DNA of 64,000 bases. It comes from Taudactylus pleione (Eukaryota; Chordata; Amphibia; Anura; Myobatrachidae). The notes under the pieces are model-generated. The model was not told where the DNA came from, ran no database searches, and saw only the letters and a program-made list of their open reading frames with translations. The stretch covers positions 15,451,501 through 15,515,500 of the forward strand of contig JAUIMM010000040.1 of assembly GCA_031769625.1 (NCBI GenBank), in the 5' to 3' direction. This document shows positions 21,473 through 33,577 of the stretch, in pieces. Both the position numbers and the translations under genes were made by a program. The number at the start of each line of letters is the position of its first letter. Positions within the stretch are counted from its first letter, which is position 1.

Positions 21473-21979
21473 GGGTCTGATTCTGACCCGGTCGCAAGTG
21501 CTGTGTGCTCGCAACCGGGTCGATGGTAGGCCAGTGCGCATATCAAACTGCTCCGTCGTGCGCATGCGTGAGACCCGGATAGCGACGGGCAATCCGTCGC
21601 TCCGGGTCTCGTACCAAAGGGGGCGTGCTGTCGATGTTGAGTGACAGCACGTCCCCTTTGGTGGGCGGGCTGGGGGGGGTGGCTGCCCAGATGGAGGCGT
21701 TCCCATGTGAACGCCTCCGTTTGGGGACGGCCCCACTGACATCACGAGTGATGTCAGTGGGAGAGATTTCGGCTCTATCAGAGCCAAAATCTCTCTGGGG
21801 CATGCGGCAACGAGACCCTACCACAAGGGTCTCATCACAAGCCCGATGGTCACGATGGTCTTGACCATTGCGACCATCTTCCTGGCCGCTCGCTATAGCT
21901 TTGGGTGGTCCAGGCGAACGCCCAGGAGGCTGATTCAGAGCGAGCGCTCTGTCAGAGCGTCCAGCTCTGAATAAGGGCC
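21473..21979. mobile_element. MITE of the GGGCCTGATTCAG group, TGA duplication
   Basis: Starts GGGTCTGATTCTGACCC and ends AGCTCTGAATAAGGGCC with TGA on both sides (21470-21472, 21980-21982). Contains the palindromic block 'cactgacatcac'/'gtgatgtcagtg' that also occurs at 53565-53592 and 54556-54583. Confidence 0.85.
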
Positions 21980-21982
21980 TGA

Positions 21983-22085
21983 GGGCCTAATTCAGCCCCA
22001 CTCGTGAGCGCCGAGCGCTCGCAAGTGGGTCAATGGTGCCCTAATGCGCATGCGCATATAGAAACCGTTGTAATTCCTACAACGT
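21983..22085. mobile_element. Truncated abutting MITE of the same group
   Basis: GGGCCTAATTCAGCCCCACTC begins immediately after the right TGA of the preceding element and is lost after about 100 bp at the Tc1 remnant. It appears to share the same TGA, so the target site was used again. Confidence 0.65.
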
Positions 22086-22240
22086 TCACCTGATTTGGAT
22101 GTAATTACCCTCAAATTAAATCTGAAAGTCTGTAGTTAAAGCACATCTTGTTTGTTTAATTTCAAAGCCATTGTGGTGGTGAATAGAGGCCAAAATATGG
22201 AAATTCTGTCAATGTCCCAATATTTATGCACCTGACTGTA
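22086..22240. mobile_element. Tc1/mariner right-end remnant
   Basis: The end 'tatttatgcacctgactgta' and the preceding 'catcttgtttgtttaatttc' match the known Tc1-type terminus whose inverted form begins tacagtcaggtccataaata. Only the non-coding end is present. Confidence 0.7.
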
Positions 22241-22267
22241 TAATATGTATATTAACAAGCAATGTAT

Positions 22268-22358
22268 GTTGTGTGTATGTATGACAGTAAGTGTAATGGC
22301 GCTGTAGACAATATATAATATACTGTCTACAGCGTCATTGCACTTACAGACACACAAC
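22268..22358. repeat. Long hairpin, about 40-bp arms
   Basis: 'gtaagtgtaatggcgctgta' pairs with 'tacagcgtcattgcacttac', extended by gttgtgtg/cacacaac on the outside and gacaatata/tatactgtc around the loop. A few mismatches and a small bulge are present. Confidence 0.8.
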
Positions 22359-23429
22359 ACAATCTGGGTTGGGCGCAATAGGCTGAAGTTCTGCCTAGGG
22401 TGCCAGGAAACCTTGCACTGGCCCTGACCACTACAGTAGTGAATGACTAAATACTACAAAACCGTGGAGAACCCTGCACTTATTATGCATCTTTCAGGTT
22501 ACTTCTAGCCACAAGAGATTGCCTTATTCTTGAATGGGAAAATGTTTCTATACCTTTGAATCTGATTTGCACTACTTATGTTTTGTTCTGAAACCGACAG
22601 TGTACTTGAATAATGTTGAAATCTGCATATCAACAAAATAGAGTATACAGTTGCTGATCCTTACAGACCAACATCTTTTTCAAATAAACAAGCTTTCTAC
22701 GAAGGCATCTGTTGAAATATAAAAGAAAAGGTAGCGCTGATAGACAAATATAGACAATTTATTATAACACAATGTGCAATAAACCAAATAAAACAAATAG
22801 AATCTAATGTTGCAATACAATAATCTGTAACAAAAAGGACAAGCTGCTTATACTGACAGAATGGTATCAATAATCTCCCCAATATATCACTTCTGAGGTA
22901 TATCTTTCCAGATGGTATATGGAATTAGAAAATGAATTCCCGTTAAAATGGGATCTCACCTAATAGGAAATGTCAAATCCAGTATATAGAATGATGCTTA
23001 GAGAATAAAGTCTCTGTGACAAGCTGCATGCACAGCACAGTGAAGCTGATGTAGAAGCCGACGGAGTATAAAGGTAATTGAGGGTGCTGTGGAATAATAC
23101 CCGTCTGGTCCTGTGGCTCACCTCAGCCTTGGTCGGCTTCTTGTTGCACAGTCTCCGTTTGAGGCTCCCGGATTAAATTGGCTGACAACCTACGTCTGTG
23201 TCAGTGCCTGTATGGCCAGCAGCCTCTGTTAGTTTGTATCCAAATAGATGTGACGTGAGAAGCTCCCAGGGATATGGATAGTTTCCAGAACAAAAGGAGG
23301 AGATCACTTCAGTGTAAGTCTGTCCCAAAGTAGCACCATAAAAACAGATAGCCCATAAGCCTTAACGTGTTTTTCCGGGACTTGACTCCCAGTTTCTTGA
23401 AGAAAGAAGAAACATGCAACCGCAAGTCA
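22359..23429. other. Unassigned DNA
   Basis: Nothing that I can support. The block near 22720-22780 with 'agacaatttattataacac' has the look of a frog repeat end but no partner was found. Confidence 0.3.
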
Positions 23430-23991
23430 GCGAAAACATCAGTAACATCAAGTAACATCGGAACCATCCGCACAGTTGTAGTTGACCTGACCCTACCGCA
23501 CAAACTGCTAAACTTCCTGTCACCATCTAGACCTCTGCCAGCGGATGCTATTGCACGGGCTTAATTATGCACGCCCCTGTAACGGCATTTAAATGCCCAG
23601 GCACGCCTGCGTTTCTCTGACCACCCCCTGGTCACCACCCAAAAATGGTCACTTCCTGTGAAACACTTCGTGAAGACTCTGCGTGCTCATTGCGATTGCT
23701 TCCCATAGGTGATCGGTTCCCGTAGGCTATTGCAGTGGCTAATTTATGCACGCCCCTGAAACGGCATGCAAACGCACTGGCACACCTGCGTTCGAGCCAC
23801 CCCCCTTCCCCCGTCACCACCCACAAAAGGCACTTCCTGTCAATCACTCTGTGGGAGGTCTGCGCAGTCTTTCCGATTGCAGTCCCGATAGCAGTGGCCG
23901 GCTTGCACTGTGATGCATATGCATGCACTGAACGCAACAATCGACCGATTGCATGCGTATTAGCAACTGCGATCCAAGCTGAATCAGGCCC
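23430..23991. mobile_element. Partial copy of the 52861-53949 MITE
   Basis: 23430-23640 is closely similar to 52997-53200, sharing for example 'catcggaaccatccgcacag' and 'tgctattgcacgggcttaat'. It ends GAATCAGGCCC like its relatives. A second 'aatttatgcacgcccctgaa' block at 23740 shows an internal duplication of about 180 bp. The left terminus is missing. Confidence 0.75.
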
Positions 23992-24152
23992 TAAATGTGA
24001 ATATTGACATATATGCAGAGTTGGCCCAGCTCCATCATATGATTGGTTCCATAATCATCATCATTATCAGTGTGCACTTGCACCAGCCCTTTCCTTGGTG
24101 TAAAAGATGTGTCTAGAAAATGGTGTAATTACATGTAGATGAGAAGTACTAA

Positions 24153-24392
24153 AACTAGGGATGAGCGGGTTCGGTTCCCTGAGAACCGAACCCACCCGAA
24201 CTTCGGGGATCCGGGGCGATCCGAGCCCAAGCTCGGATCTCCCTGTCTGCCCCGGATCCCTCTCCCGAGGCAAAACCTCGAGATCTGCTGTCGGATCTCG
24301 AGGTTTTGCCTCGAGCGGCCATTTAAAAAAAAATGCCTTTGCCTTTAATGGGCAAAGTGCTGATTGGCTGACAGAGCCGTCTGTCACGGCTC
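24153..24392. mobile_element. Left end of a frog repeat, 'ctagggatgagcgggttcgg' terminus
   Basis: Starts at 'tagggatgagcgggttcggt', with short internal inverted repeats (gagatctg...cggatctc, ggttttgcctcgag...). This part is not mirrored on the right side of the palindrome, where a different repeat replaces it. Confidence 0.6.
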
Positions 24393-27030
24393 TCAGCCAA
24401 TCAGCATTATGGTGCTCATTTGCATGTAGCACGGACTCGTGAGATCCGTGCTACATGCATCTGTGTGATTGACAGTGACACAGAGCACAGATGGGTCAGT
24501 GAGACCCGTCTGTGCTGCTGTGTATTTCAATGACACAGATGCACGCACGGACCAGGAGATCCGTGCTACTTGCATCTGTGTCATTGACACAGAGCACTAA
24601 CGGGTCCGTGAGACCCGTCTGTGCTGCTGTGGTAAAAAAAAAAAAAAAAAACCTGTGTAAAAAGAGAAAAAAATGGCGTGCCCCCCCCCCAAAAAAAGAG
24701 CAACCAGCCCCGGGCATTAGTGACCCAGTGCTGGGTGTGCTTAAATACAGGGGACAAACGACATAGGGGTCCCCTGTACTTAAACACAACCAGCACCGGG
24801 CTAGTCAGAACCAGAGCTGGTTGCCAAAATACGGGGGACAAACGACGTAGGGGTCCCCCGTATTCTGCGCAACCAGCTCTGGGCTCTGATCCGGTCCTGG
24901 TTCTGGAAATACAGGGGAAAAAAATGAGTAGGGTTCCCCTGTATGTTCCAGAACCAGCACTGGACTTTTTCTAGCGGGGGGCTGATGCCACAGCCAGGGG
25001 AGCCCTTTCACCGGGCCCCCCAGCCGCAGCATCAGCCCTGACCGCTAGTCAGCCCAGGCCGGGGATCCCTGGAGAGCTGGGGACCCCCCCAATAAAGGGG
25101 TCACCCTCTCCAGGGCACCCCAGGCCCAGGCTGATAGCCCGGGGCTATCCCCGCCACCCCTGGTGGCGGTGGGTGGCGGGTTGATTGTGTGGTGTGGTGT
25201 AAATAAAGAATATCAAACATTGTCTTTACAAGTAGAACTGCAAGTCCCAGCAAGCCTGCCCCGCATGCTGGTACTTGGAGAACCACAAGTACCAGCATGC
25301 AGGGCATTAAGGGCCCACTAGTACCTGTAGTTCACCTGTAAAAAAATGTTTAAAAAAAACACAGGACACACACACCGTGACAGTATAAGTTTATTAAACA
25401 TACATACACACACACACATGTACACATACTCACCTATGTAACCCTGTAGCATCGGTCCACTTGTCCGGTAAAGTATCCATAGGGGACCTGTGAAAAAAAA
25501 CATACTCACCATCTCCTATGCGAGGTTCTGTCCTCTTCGTTCCAAAGTAGGCATCCCCGGACTTGGCAAAAAAAAACAAACGAAAACGCGATCCACGAAC
25601 TTAGTACCGTTCTATAGAACGGTACTTCCCGAATGAGAGCTTAGCGGCGGGGTATCACCATGGAAACCCCGCTGCTAAGCGTTCATTGGCTGAGAGAGGC
25701 CATCTCCCGTCTCTCTCAGCCAATGAACGGCTCCCTCCATTGTAGTCAATGCTGGGAGCCGCAAGGTTATTAAAGTTTACCCTGCGGTTCCCACCATTGA
25801 CTACAATGGAGGGAGCCGTTCATTGGCTGAGAGACGGGAGATGACCTCTCTCAGCCAATGAACGCTTAGCAGCGGGGTTTCCATGGTGATACCCCGCCGC
25901 TAAGCTCTCATTCGGGAAGTACCGTTCTATAGAACGGTACTAAGTTCGTGGATCGCGTTTTCGTTTTTTTTTTTTGCCAAGTCCGGGGATGCCTACTTTG
26001 GAACGAAGAGGACAGAACCTCGCATAGGAGATGGTGAGTATGTTTTTTTTCACAGGTCCCCTAGGGATACTTTACCGGACAAGTGGACCGATGCTACAGG
26101 TTACATAGGTGAGTATGTGTACATGTGTGTGTGTGTATGTATGTTTAATAAACTTATACTGTCACGGTGTGTGTGTCCTGTGTTTTTTTAAACATTTTTT
26201 TTACAGGTGAACTACAGGTACTAGTGGGCCCTTAATGCCCTGCATGCTGGTACTTGTGGTTCTCCAAGTACCAGCATGCGGGGCAGGCTAGCTGGGACTT
26301 GCAGTTCTACTTGTAAAGACAATGTTTGATATTCTTTATTTACACCACACCACACAATCAACCCGCCACCCACCGCCACCAGGGGTGGCGGGGATAGCCC
26401 CGGGCTATCAGCCTGGGCCTGGGGTGCCCTGGAGAGGGTGACCCCTTTATTGGGGGGGTCCCCAGCTCTCCAGGGATCCCCGGCCTGGGCTGACTAGCGG
26501 TCAGGGTTGATGCTGCGGCTGGGGGGCCCGGTGAAAGGGCTCCCCTGGCTGTGGCATCAGCCCCCCGCTAGAAAAAGTCCAGTGCTGGTTCTGGAACATA
26601 CAGGGGAACCCTACTCATTTTTTGTCCCCTATATTTCCAGAACCAGGACCGGATCAGAGCCCAGAGCTGGTTGCGCAGAATACAGGGGACCCCTACGTCG
26701 TTTGTCCCCCGTATTTTGGCAACCAGCGCTGGTTCTGACTAGCCCGGTGCTGGTTGTGCTTAAGTACAGGGGACCCCTACGTCATTTGTCCCCTGTATTT
26801 AAGCACACCCAGCACTGGGTTACTAATGCCCGGGGCTGGTTGCTCTTTTTTGGGGGGGTGCACGCCATTTTTTTCTTTTTTTACACAGGTTTTTTTTTTT
26901 TTTTTTTACCACAGCAGCACAGACGGGTCTCACGGACCTGTCATTGCTCTGTGCCAATCACACAGATGCATGTAGCACGGATCTCCCGGGTTCGTGCTAC
27001 ATGCAAATGGGCACCATAACGCTGATTGGC
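24393..27030. repeat. 2.6-kb palindrome, two arms of about 1.25-1.38 kb
   Basis: Centre near 25774. Mirrored blocks run from 'ccattgtagtcaat'/'attgactacaatgg' next to the centre out to 'gccaatcagcattatggtgc' (24395) and its inverse at about 27010-27029. Arm similarity is very high. The left arm is about 125 bp longer because a 'gacccgtctgtgctgctg' unit is duplicated at 24431-24630. The spacer is only about 20 bp. Such a structure can form a complete cruciform or a long double-stranded RNA hairpin. No protein is encoded; long frames in the arms mirror each other. It is best read as a foldback transposon or an inverted duplication of one. Confidence 0.9.
26035..26206 (+). promoter_or_regulatory. 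Splice-site/polyA cassette in the palindrome's right arm
   Basis: In order: a GTGAGTATG donor, a T-tract ending CACAG, a 53-nt block (26056-26108), another donor GTGAGTATG, AATAAA at 26145-26150, then a T-tract ending TTTACAG at 26206. The same order is present at 17308-17474 with the block again 53 nt (17331-17383), and in inverse on the minus strand of the left arm. Function is inference. Confidence 0.5.
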
Positions 27031-27042
27031 TTCCTGTCTGCC

Positions 27043-27424
27043 ACTGCAGTGCCACTCCTAGATGGGCCACGTGTTTGTGCCGCCCCCTTGTGTCGCTTAG
27101 CATAGTCATCCAGCTTCCTCGGTACAACCTTTTGGCCTAAAAACAATATTGTGAGGTGTGAGGTGTTCAGAATAGAGTGGAAATGAGTGGAAATTAATGT
27201 TATTGGGGTTATTAATAGCGTAGGAACAAAAAAAGGCCCATTTATGTGATTTTAGCGGTTTTTTTTTATTTTTTAAGAAAAAATCCAGATCCAAAACACA
27301 AAACCCAGAACCCAAAACACGGAAGGGTGGTTTTGGCAAAACCAATCCAGATCCAAAACACGAAGAAAGATCCAGATCCAAAACCAAAACACAAAACACG
27401 AAAAGTGTCCGGTGCACACCCCTA
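27043..27424. mobile_element. Right end of a second frog repeat, 'gtgtccggtgcacacccc' terminus
   Basis: The 3' part consists of repeated 'ccagatccaaaacac' motifs and finishes 'ggtgcacacccctaac'. It abuts the palindrome at about 27035 and has no left end, so it marks a rearrangement breakpoint. Confidence 0.6.
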
Positions 27425-27695
27425 ACTAAAACACGAGGACATGCACTGAAACTGGAGGGATATACTGTAGATTCAAAGGAAATTTGAGGAAAAATTACTT
27501 CACAAAAAGGGTAGAGGAATAACCTCCCATCAGAAGTGGTAGAGGCTAAGACAGCAAAACAATTTAAACATGCTTGGTAGAGGCATAGGAATATCCTTAC
27601 AATGAACTAATGATCACATAGGGATGAGGTTACCAAAAGGTAAAAAAGGGCAGACTAGTTGGGCCAAGTTGTTCTTATCTGCCGTCAAATTGTAT

Positions 27696-28546
27696 GGGGT
27701 CAATCCTATTAGGTGCGAGATGCGAGTTGCGATTTTCACTTCGAATTTGCATAGCAAATTCATTTTGCAATCCAATTAGCAACTCGCACTGAATCAGTCA
27801 GACTGAATTCGTAACTTTCCACTCGCACCTCCCTGAGGGTGAGAGATGGAAAGGAAAATCTTTATTTTAAGGTTAAAATGTGGGGACACTGTGCTGAACC
27901 CCTTGGCCACGCCCCCTAATGACTAATTAGGCAATTGGAAGTTTCTAATTAGCTTATTTAGTCCAATAATTACATGTCTTTTTTGAGGTAAAAAATTTTT
28001 TATTCAAATTACCCCAAAATCAACTTTTTCGTTAGTTTAGGCACCCCAAATTTAATTACGATTATTTTTTAGTTGAAAAATTATTGTTTTTATAATTTTT
28101 TTTTCATTTTTCAAGGTGCCCTCAAAGTACCCCAAAATCACCCTTTTTTCCTACTTATTTTTGCATTTTTTGTTTAATTCATTTAAGATTAAACTAAAAA
28201 AGTTTGTTTTTTATAATTTTCTTGCATTTAAAAAAAAAAGCACAAATCAGCCATTTGACACCATTTAAAATCCTACAGTAACTTCCTAATGGCCACAACC
28301 AGCCGTCTATAAAGTCCTGCTAACGAAATTATCCATTTTGAGGGGTCCAGGGTGGTCTTCCCACATTTTTATGCATTTCTCGCAAATCTCATTTGGTAGT
28401 CAATTTGCACCCCTCCGCTGCGAGTAGTGCGAATAGGCATTTTTAATTGGATTGGAGAATTCTCGGGAGCGTGCTTCGCGGCGAAGTGTATGATTTTAAA
28501 GAAACAAATTTGCTTCTTGCAATTCGCACCTAATTGGATCGAGCCC
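27696..28546. mobile_element. MITE related to 2959-3723
   Basis: Starts GGGGTCAATCCTATTAGGTGCGAG and ends CGCACCTAATTGGATCGAGCCC, with TAT on both sides. Shares the 'gcaattggaagtttc' block with the element at 2959-3723. The interior is AT-rich with many 'accccaaaatca' motifs. Confidence 0.75.
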
Positions 28547-28832
28547 TATGTTTCTATGCACAAAATGGCAATTCTGTCTACACAATCTGAATGTAGCTTG
28601 TGTGCGAAAGCCCAGTAACTACCCAATTGACCACTTCACCTGCAAGTAAAAATGCGTCTGAGTTACGCTGACTCATATCACCCATACTAATGTATACTTA
28701 GCTCCAGAGTATGTGTACTTTTAAAGAGGCAATCATTTCAATGGCAAAAACAAGCTGGTTTTGCCATTAAAATGATTGCAAATTTTAAAAATACAGGAAG
28801 ACTCGCAGGAGTTCCCGCAGTGGAAGCATTAA

Positions 28833-29293
28833 GGGGGGTATCCACTAGACGATAAAGTTGAACGATTGAACGATAATGATAAAATCGTTCGATAATCGTC
28901 TGAACATCGTTTGAACATCGTTTGCAAATCGTGCAGTAATTGTTTCTAACGATGTACGATGCGCGCTCCCGCTGGTCGTTTGATCGTCTCCTCCATCGAC
29001 TGAACATGCAGGTCAATTTCACTTGATTGCTTACAAATCGTTTACACATCGTTTACACATCGTTCACGCTGAACGATCAAACGATGAACCACTATCTGCC
29101 CACTATAGCTGAAAACTCTCAATCACAGATTAAAACAACATAGTTTATTGTTATATCTTTTGCAAATCGTTTGCATATCTTTTGCAAATCTTTTGCAAAT
29201 TGTTCAGAGTGGAAGATCATATTTCAAGGGAAACTTCAAGGGAAAATCGTTAAGATGTTGGACAGGAATAAAATCGTCTAGTGGATGCCCCCC
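28833..29293. mobile_element. AACGATT-rich MITE, GGATCCACTAGACGAT-type ends
   Basis: Left 'gggtatccactagacgat' pairs with right 'atcgtctagtggatgccc'. The interior is packed with 'aacgat' and 'atcgtt' words in both orientations, as in 40927-41278 and 58450-58796. Confidence 0.75.
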
Positions 29294-31530
29294 ATTAGAT
29301 AAGCCTGTTCAAGTTTAAATCTCTCTGCACATTTATATCTGCCCCACCTGCAGTGCAGCATGGATTTACCAAGGTGCAAAGATATGTGAGATTTTTTGCT
29401 TTACTCCCATCTCAGAATCAGCCCCTTAGTGTTTGTATATTTGGCACAATATGCATGTAACTATACAGCAGTCCCTGAGCATGTACTTCTATAGTCAGTA
29501 TATAACTCAGTGTGCAAGGGAATGTCAGGGGATCATTTTAATGAAGATTTTAGTAGATTTTTGGCACTGTTTTCCTAACGATGTTAAAAACCAAAGAGGG
29601 ACGTTGGCAGATTGAAACCATTCTTGCCACCATAACTGATTTTTAACTAGGTTTGACTAACAGTGGCATTACTATCATCCAGGAGAAGTTTGAGTAACTT
29701 TGCTAAACAACATCTGGTTATGATTTGTACATTTCAATCCAAGTCTTCTGGAGGAAACTGTTCTGTTTGTGTTAAGCCAAACGAGACACAGGCCTATTGT
29801 TTTCTCTAGTCATATTAAAGAAAGAGAAAGTGAAAAATGTCGGAGGTCAGCAGAAGATCATATGTGCATCTTATGACTGCAAAAGCAAAAAGTCACCACA
29901 AAGAACTGCCTACTATCACACTGCAGCCACCCACTGTAAAACTGCTGATCATGCGATGCTCATTTTTATATTAAGTAACTCATGACATTAAATGTTCATC
30001 ATAACTGTCTTTGTTTAAAGTACAACAATTATATATAATGTGCCTATTACAGTACATTGGTTGATCTGCTTATTTTCCTTCCCTTGCCTTAATAATTTAC
30101 ATTTCATTTGAAAATATTGTCTGACACCACTTATCGCCACCTTTAGTCTGGTGGTATGTTAATTTGGCTTTACTAGCTATGAGAGTAACTGCAGATTAAG
30201 GGGTCTATTTACTAAGCAGTGTTAGGAGACAGTGAAAAGTGATAAGAAAGTGATAAGGTACCAGCCAATCAGCTCCCAACTGTCATCTCACAGGGAGTGT
30301 TTGAAAAATGACAGTTGTGCCCCTAAGGCACATCTACCTAATACAGTATGCTGTCTTTATAACTTGCAGTTATTGGAACTATCCCTCCTACTAAGCATAG
30401 GGACTGATTCTGAGTAACACGCAAAGTGACTGTATTTGCAGCCAGACGCAGAAGCCAGATTTATTACTTTATTCTGTTCTGCTAATGCGTGGGTCTATGC
30501 ATCTACAAATGGAAAGCTTTGCTACCCATTGATTTTACGTCATCTGCTACATCATCATTATTAGTATCGGCACTTGCACTAGCCCCATGATAGGTACATG
30601 TGATCCATCAGAGACAGGCTTCCATTCCCCTACGCATGACTCAGATATGCACAGAGCGTTAGATACATGCCTAAGACATGCCCATGACACTCCCACAAGT
30701 CATGGCGTTACTGTGCGATTGCAGTGTCGCCGCCCAGTTTCCGCTCCAGATGCACAATTTCACAAAAAGACAGATCCAGCTTAGTGCTGTCTCACTCAGA
30801 TAGGATGGACATATGCGTCATTTGGATTCTGTGCATGCGTTCTATGCAAAAACTCACCGTTTGTGTCCATGCACTGAGATTTGTCCAACTCAGCCTCATA
30901 GTTTTGTTTTTACACTCAATTCCATATAGAACACCCTAATACACCTAGGTCTGCTCTACAACTGGACCAAAAAATATTTTGTGTGCTCTCCATGTCATTA
31001 TGTCATCCATCACATATGGCACAACAAAGGCATTCAGAGTTTAGTGCAATTTTGCAGATCAAAAAGATAAGTAAAATATAGGCCACAAAATGTACTATTA
31101 CCAGGTTATTTTGAATTGGAAGATACAAGCAACTGAAAATAGTCTGTTTGAAGGAAGAATATGGTTGAAGCAATACATGCCTAGAGCGCATTAGGACATT
31201 AAGCTGCATACTAGATACAAAAAGGAGTGTCCGCATTGCAAAATAACTTATCAGTAATATAATTGTTGTACAAATTAATTATTATATATCAAAATCTCAA
31301 AGCTGTGCAAAATTACCAAAAATATTTTGAATTAATAAGGGATAGTGCACTCTGTTTATTTAATTAGATGAAGCATACAAAAAGAGAAAAGGGATACACC
31401 TAAAGAGGTAATCTAATCAACAGAAATAAAAATTAGCTGTTATTATATATTAACTGAATTACAGTCTGATATCAGGACTGTGTAAATGTACTATTGTTCT
31501 TTTCTTTTTTTGAGGACCTTTTTAAAGCAC
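29294..31530. other. Unassigned, one MITE fragment
   Basis: 'ggggtctatttactaagca' at 30200 starts a repeat of the frog 'tttactaag' type whose other end is missing. A fragment starting 'gggactgattctgag' at 30401 resembles the GGGCCTGATTCAG group. Nothing else recognised. Confidence 0.35.
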
Positions 31531-33168
31531 TATGGGCTCTATTTACTACAATCCGCATTTGTAATGCAGATTGTAGTGCAATATTACCGACTGAATTCGC
31601 ATTGCGAATTCAGGCAATATCACAGGGATTTACTACAAATCTCTTACAGGGACAGAGCTTGCGATAAAGCTCTGTCCCTGAGAATACAGCACACTTATCA
31701 CAGTATTTTCGCAAAAAATACTGTAACAAGTGCCGACGCATGCGCCGACCATCGCTAAGCCCCGCCCCTGGTGCTAAGCCCTGCCCCCCACGATCTCGGA
31801 CCCCCCACGACCCCCTCTCCCTTAATTACACTTACCTGCAGTCATCGGTGCTCTAGTGATGTCCTCCAAGACTCCGGTCAGTGACATCCCATACTGCACT
31901 GGGACTCGGTCAGGTGAAGACCGGGCACCAGTACAGGCTGGGAGACCAGCTGACCGGAGGGAGGACATTATGGGAGCCCCGATCACCGGTCTTTATTTTT
32001 ACAATTTTTTTTCTTTTTTTAAGCAGAGATCAGCATGTGGTCTGTTTAGACCACGCAGCTGATCACTGGGGCCGGCTCCGGGCTCTGCCCGTTATAGCGG
32101 GGTAGGAGTCTGGTAACCAGGGGGAGACCCTGAATAATGCCACCTCCAGGTGGCGTTATTATCACAGGGCTTTCCCCGGTATTTTTTCACAATTTATTTT
32201 TAGTAACTTTGGCCAGATCACATTTCCCATTACAATTATGGGAAATGTGATCTGCTTACTAAAAATAAGTGATAATTAGGGCTTGGAGTAGAATTATACA
32301 AATTCTACTCCAATTGCCCTGTAGTAACTTTAGGTGATACTAAAATAATGTGAAAAAAGTGTGAAAACACCCTTTTTCACTTTATTTTAGTAAAAATAAT
32401 GTTAATAAAAAAATGCCCTAAGACCTACTATAAACCTTACATCTACTTGGTTTAATATACATCAGAACAGTATTAAAATCGACCAAAATAGAACCAACAT
32501 GCCCACAAAATCGACCACAGTGTTTCTATTCAAAATAGATAATTTACTAACAGTAATTTTTGGGTTCCATTCTGATTTCGATGGTGCACTGGTTTCTATT
32601 TAAAGTTCTAAATGTGTTCTATTCACCAAATCGACCAAAAATCTACCAAAAATCTACCAGAATGGAACCAAAATTATACAAAGGCATACTTATTGGCCAA
32701 AACATGTCACATGCACTGTATTATCCACATACACCTTAATCTCAGTGCTAATTTGCATATCCAAAATTTTTTAAATCAGTGGTATGCCTTTAAATGCCTG
32801 ATTTATACAGCCAGAGAGCCCCACGTGTTTCTCTCCCATATTTTTTACCATCATATACAGTTTTCAGACAATTCTACATTATTTAAAATCAAATAGAACT
32901 ATTTCTGATGGTTCTATTGAAATTGTCGATTTTGGGTCGATTTTCAAATCAACTGTTAGTAAATGAGCTTTTTCTACTGATGGCTATGGCAAAGTACCAA
33001 AGGTCTATTTGAAGTTCTATTTGTGTGTGATGTCTAATTTCTGGGCATTTTGAGGGGACGGTTTTGCCATTAGTAAATACCTGATTGGGAAAATTACCAC
33101 CAAATCACCTTAAAATCACCACAATATACAATGGAACTGAAAATCGACCCTCAGTAAATTTCCCCCTT
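31531..33168. repeat. Composite MITE-derived region
   Basis: Starts 'gggctctatttactacaatc' and ends 'cctcagtaaatttcccccttt', both typical frog MITE ends but not complementary, so at least two elements are merged. Inner pairs such as 'gcgaattcaggcaat'/'accgactgaattcgc' (31590-31620), 'gatcacatttcccat'/'atgggaaatgtgatc' (32215-32252) and the 'tcgaccaaaa'/'ttttgggtcga' blocks (32480-32945) show repeated foldback structure. Confidence 0.5.
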
Positions 33169-33577
33169 TGTTTATTATGAGCAACTACTAGATACTTTTC
33201 TAACAACTTACTTTAGTTTCCAAGCTAGTACTGTAAACTTAACATTAAACAACATTTCTCATGCACTGTTACTGGCACATTCAATTATTTGAAAATTCCA
33301 GATTTCCTTTGTTCCCTTTCAAGATATAATAGTATTAACTATAATACCATATGGGCTATAATACCATATAAGTTCCCCTAACCATTTAAATCACTTTTCC
33401 TTCTTCATCTCCACACATGGATATTCTTTTATTAGTTTTGAAATATTTTCCTGTAACAACATCTACCAATCAGTAAAGTGGACAACCACAATAGAGATTT
33501 TCATTATAATTATAAAAGCATTTTTTTCATTCTGTGGATTAGAGTTCATCTGTAGGTGTATCGCCTTTTCTCTTACT
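33169..33577. other. AT-rich, nothing recognised
   Basis: No feature that I can support. Confidence 0.4.

Noticed and set aside
26507..27019. 170-codon open frame
   Set aside because: It lies in the right arm of the palindrome, has its mirror in the left arm, and runs through homopolymers; no domain is recognisable.
31825..31862. ACTTACCTGCAG as a minus-strand donor
   Set aside because: It lies within the composite MITE region and the adjoining sequence has no sustained open frame that fits the gene.
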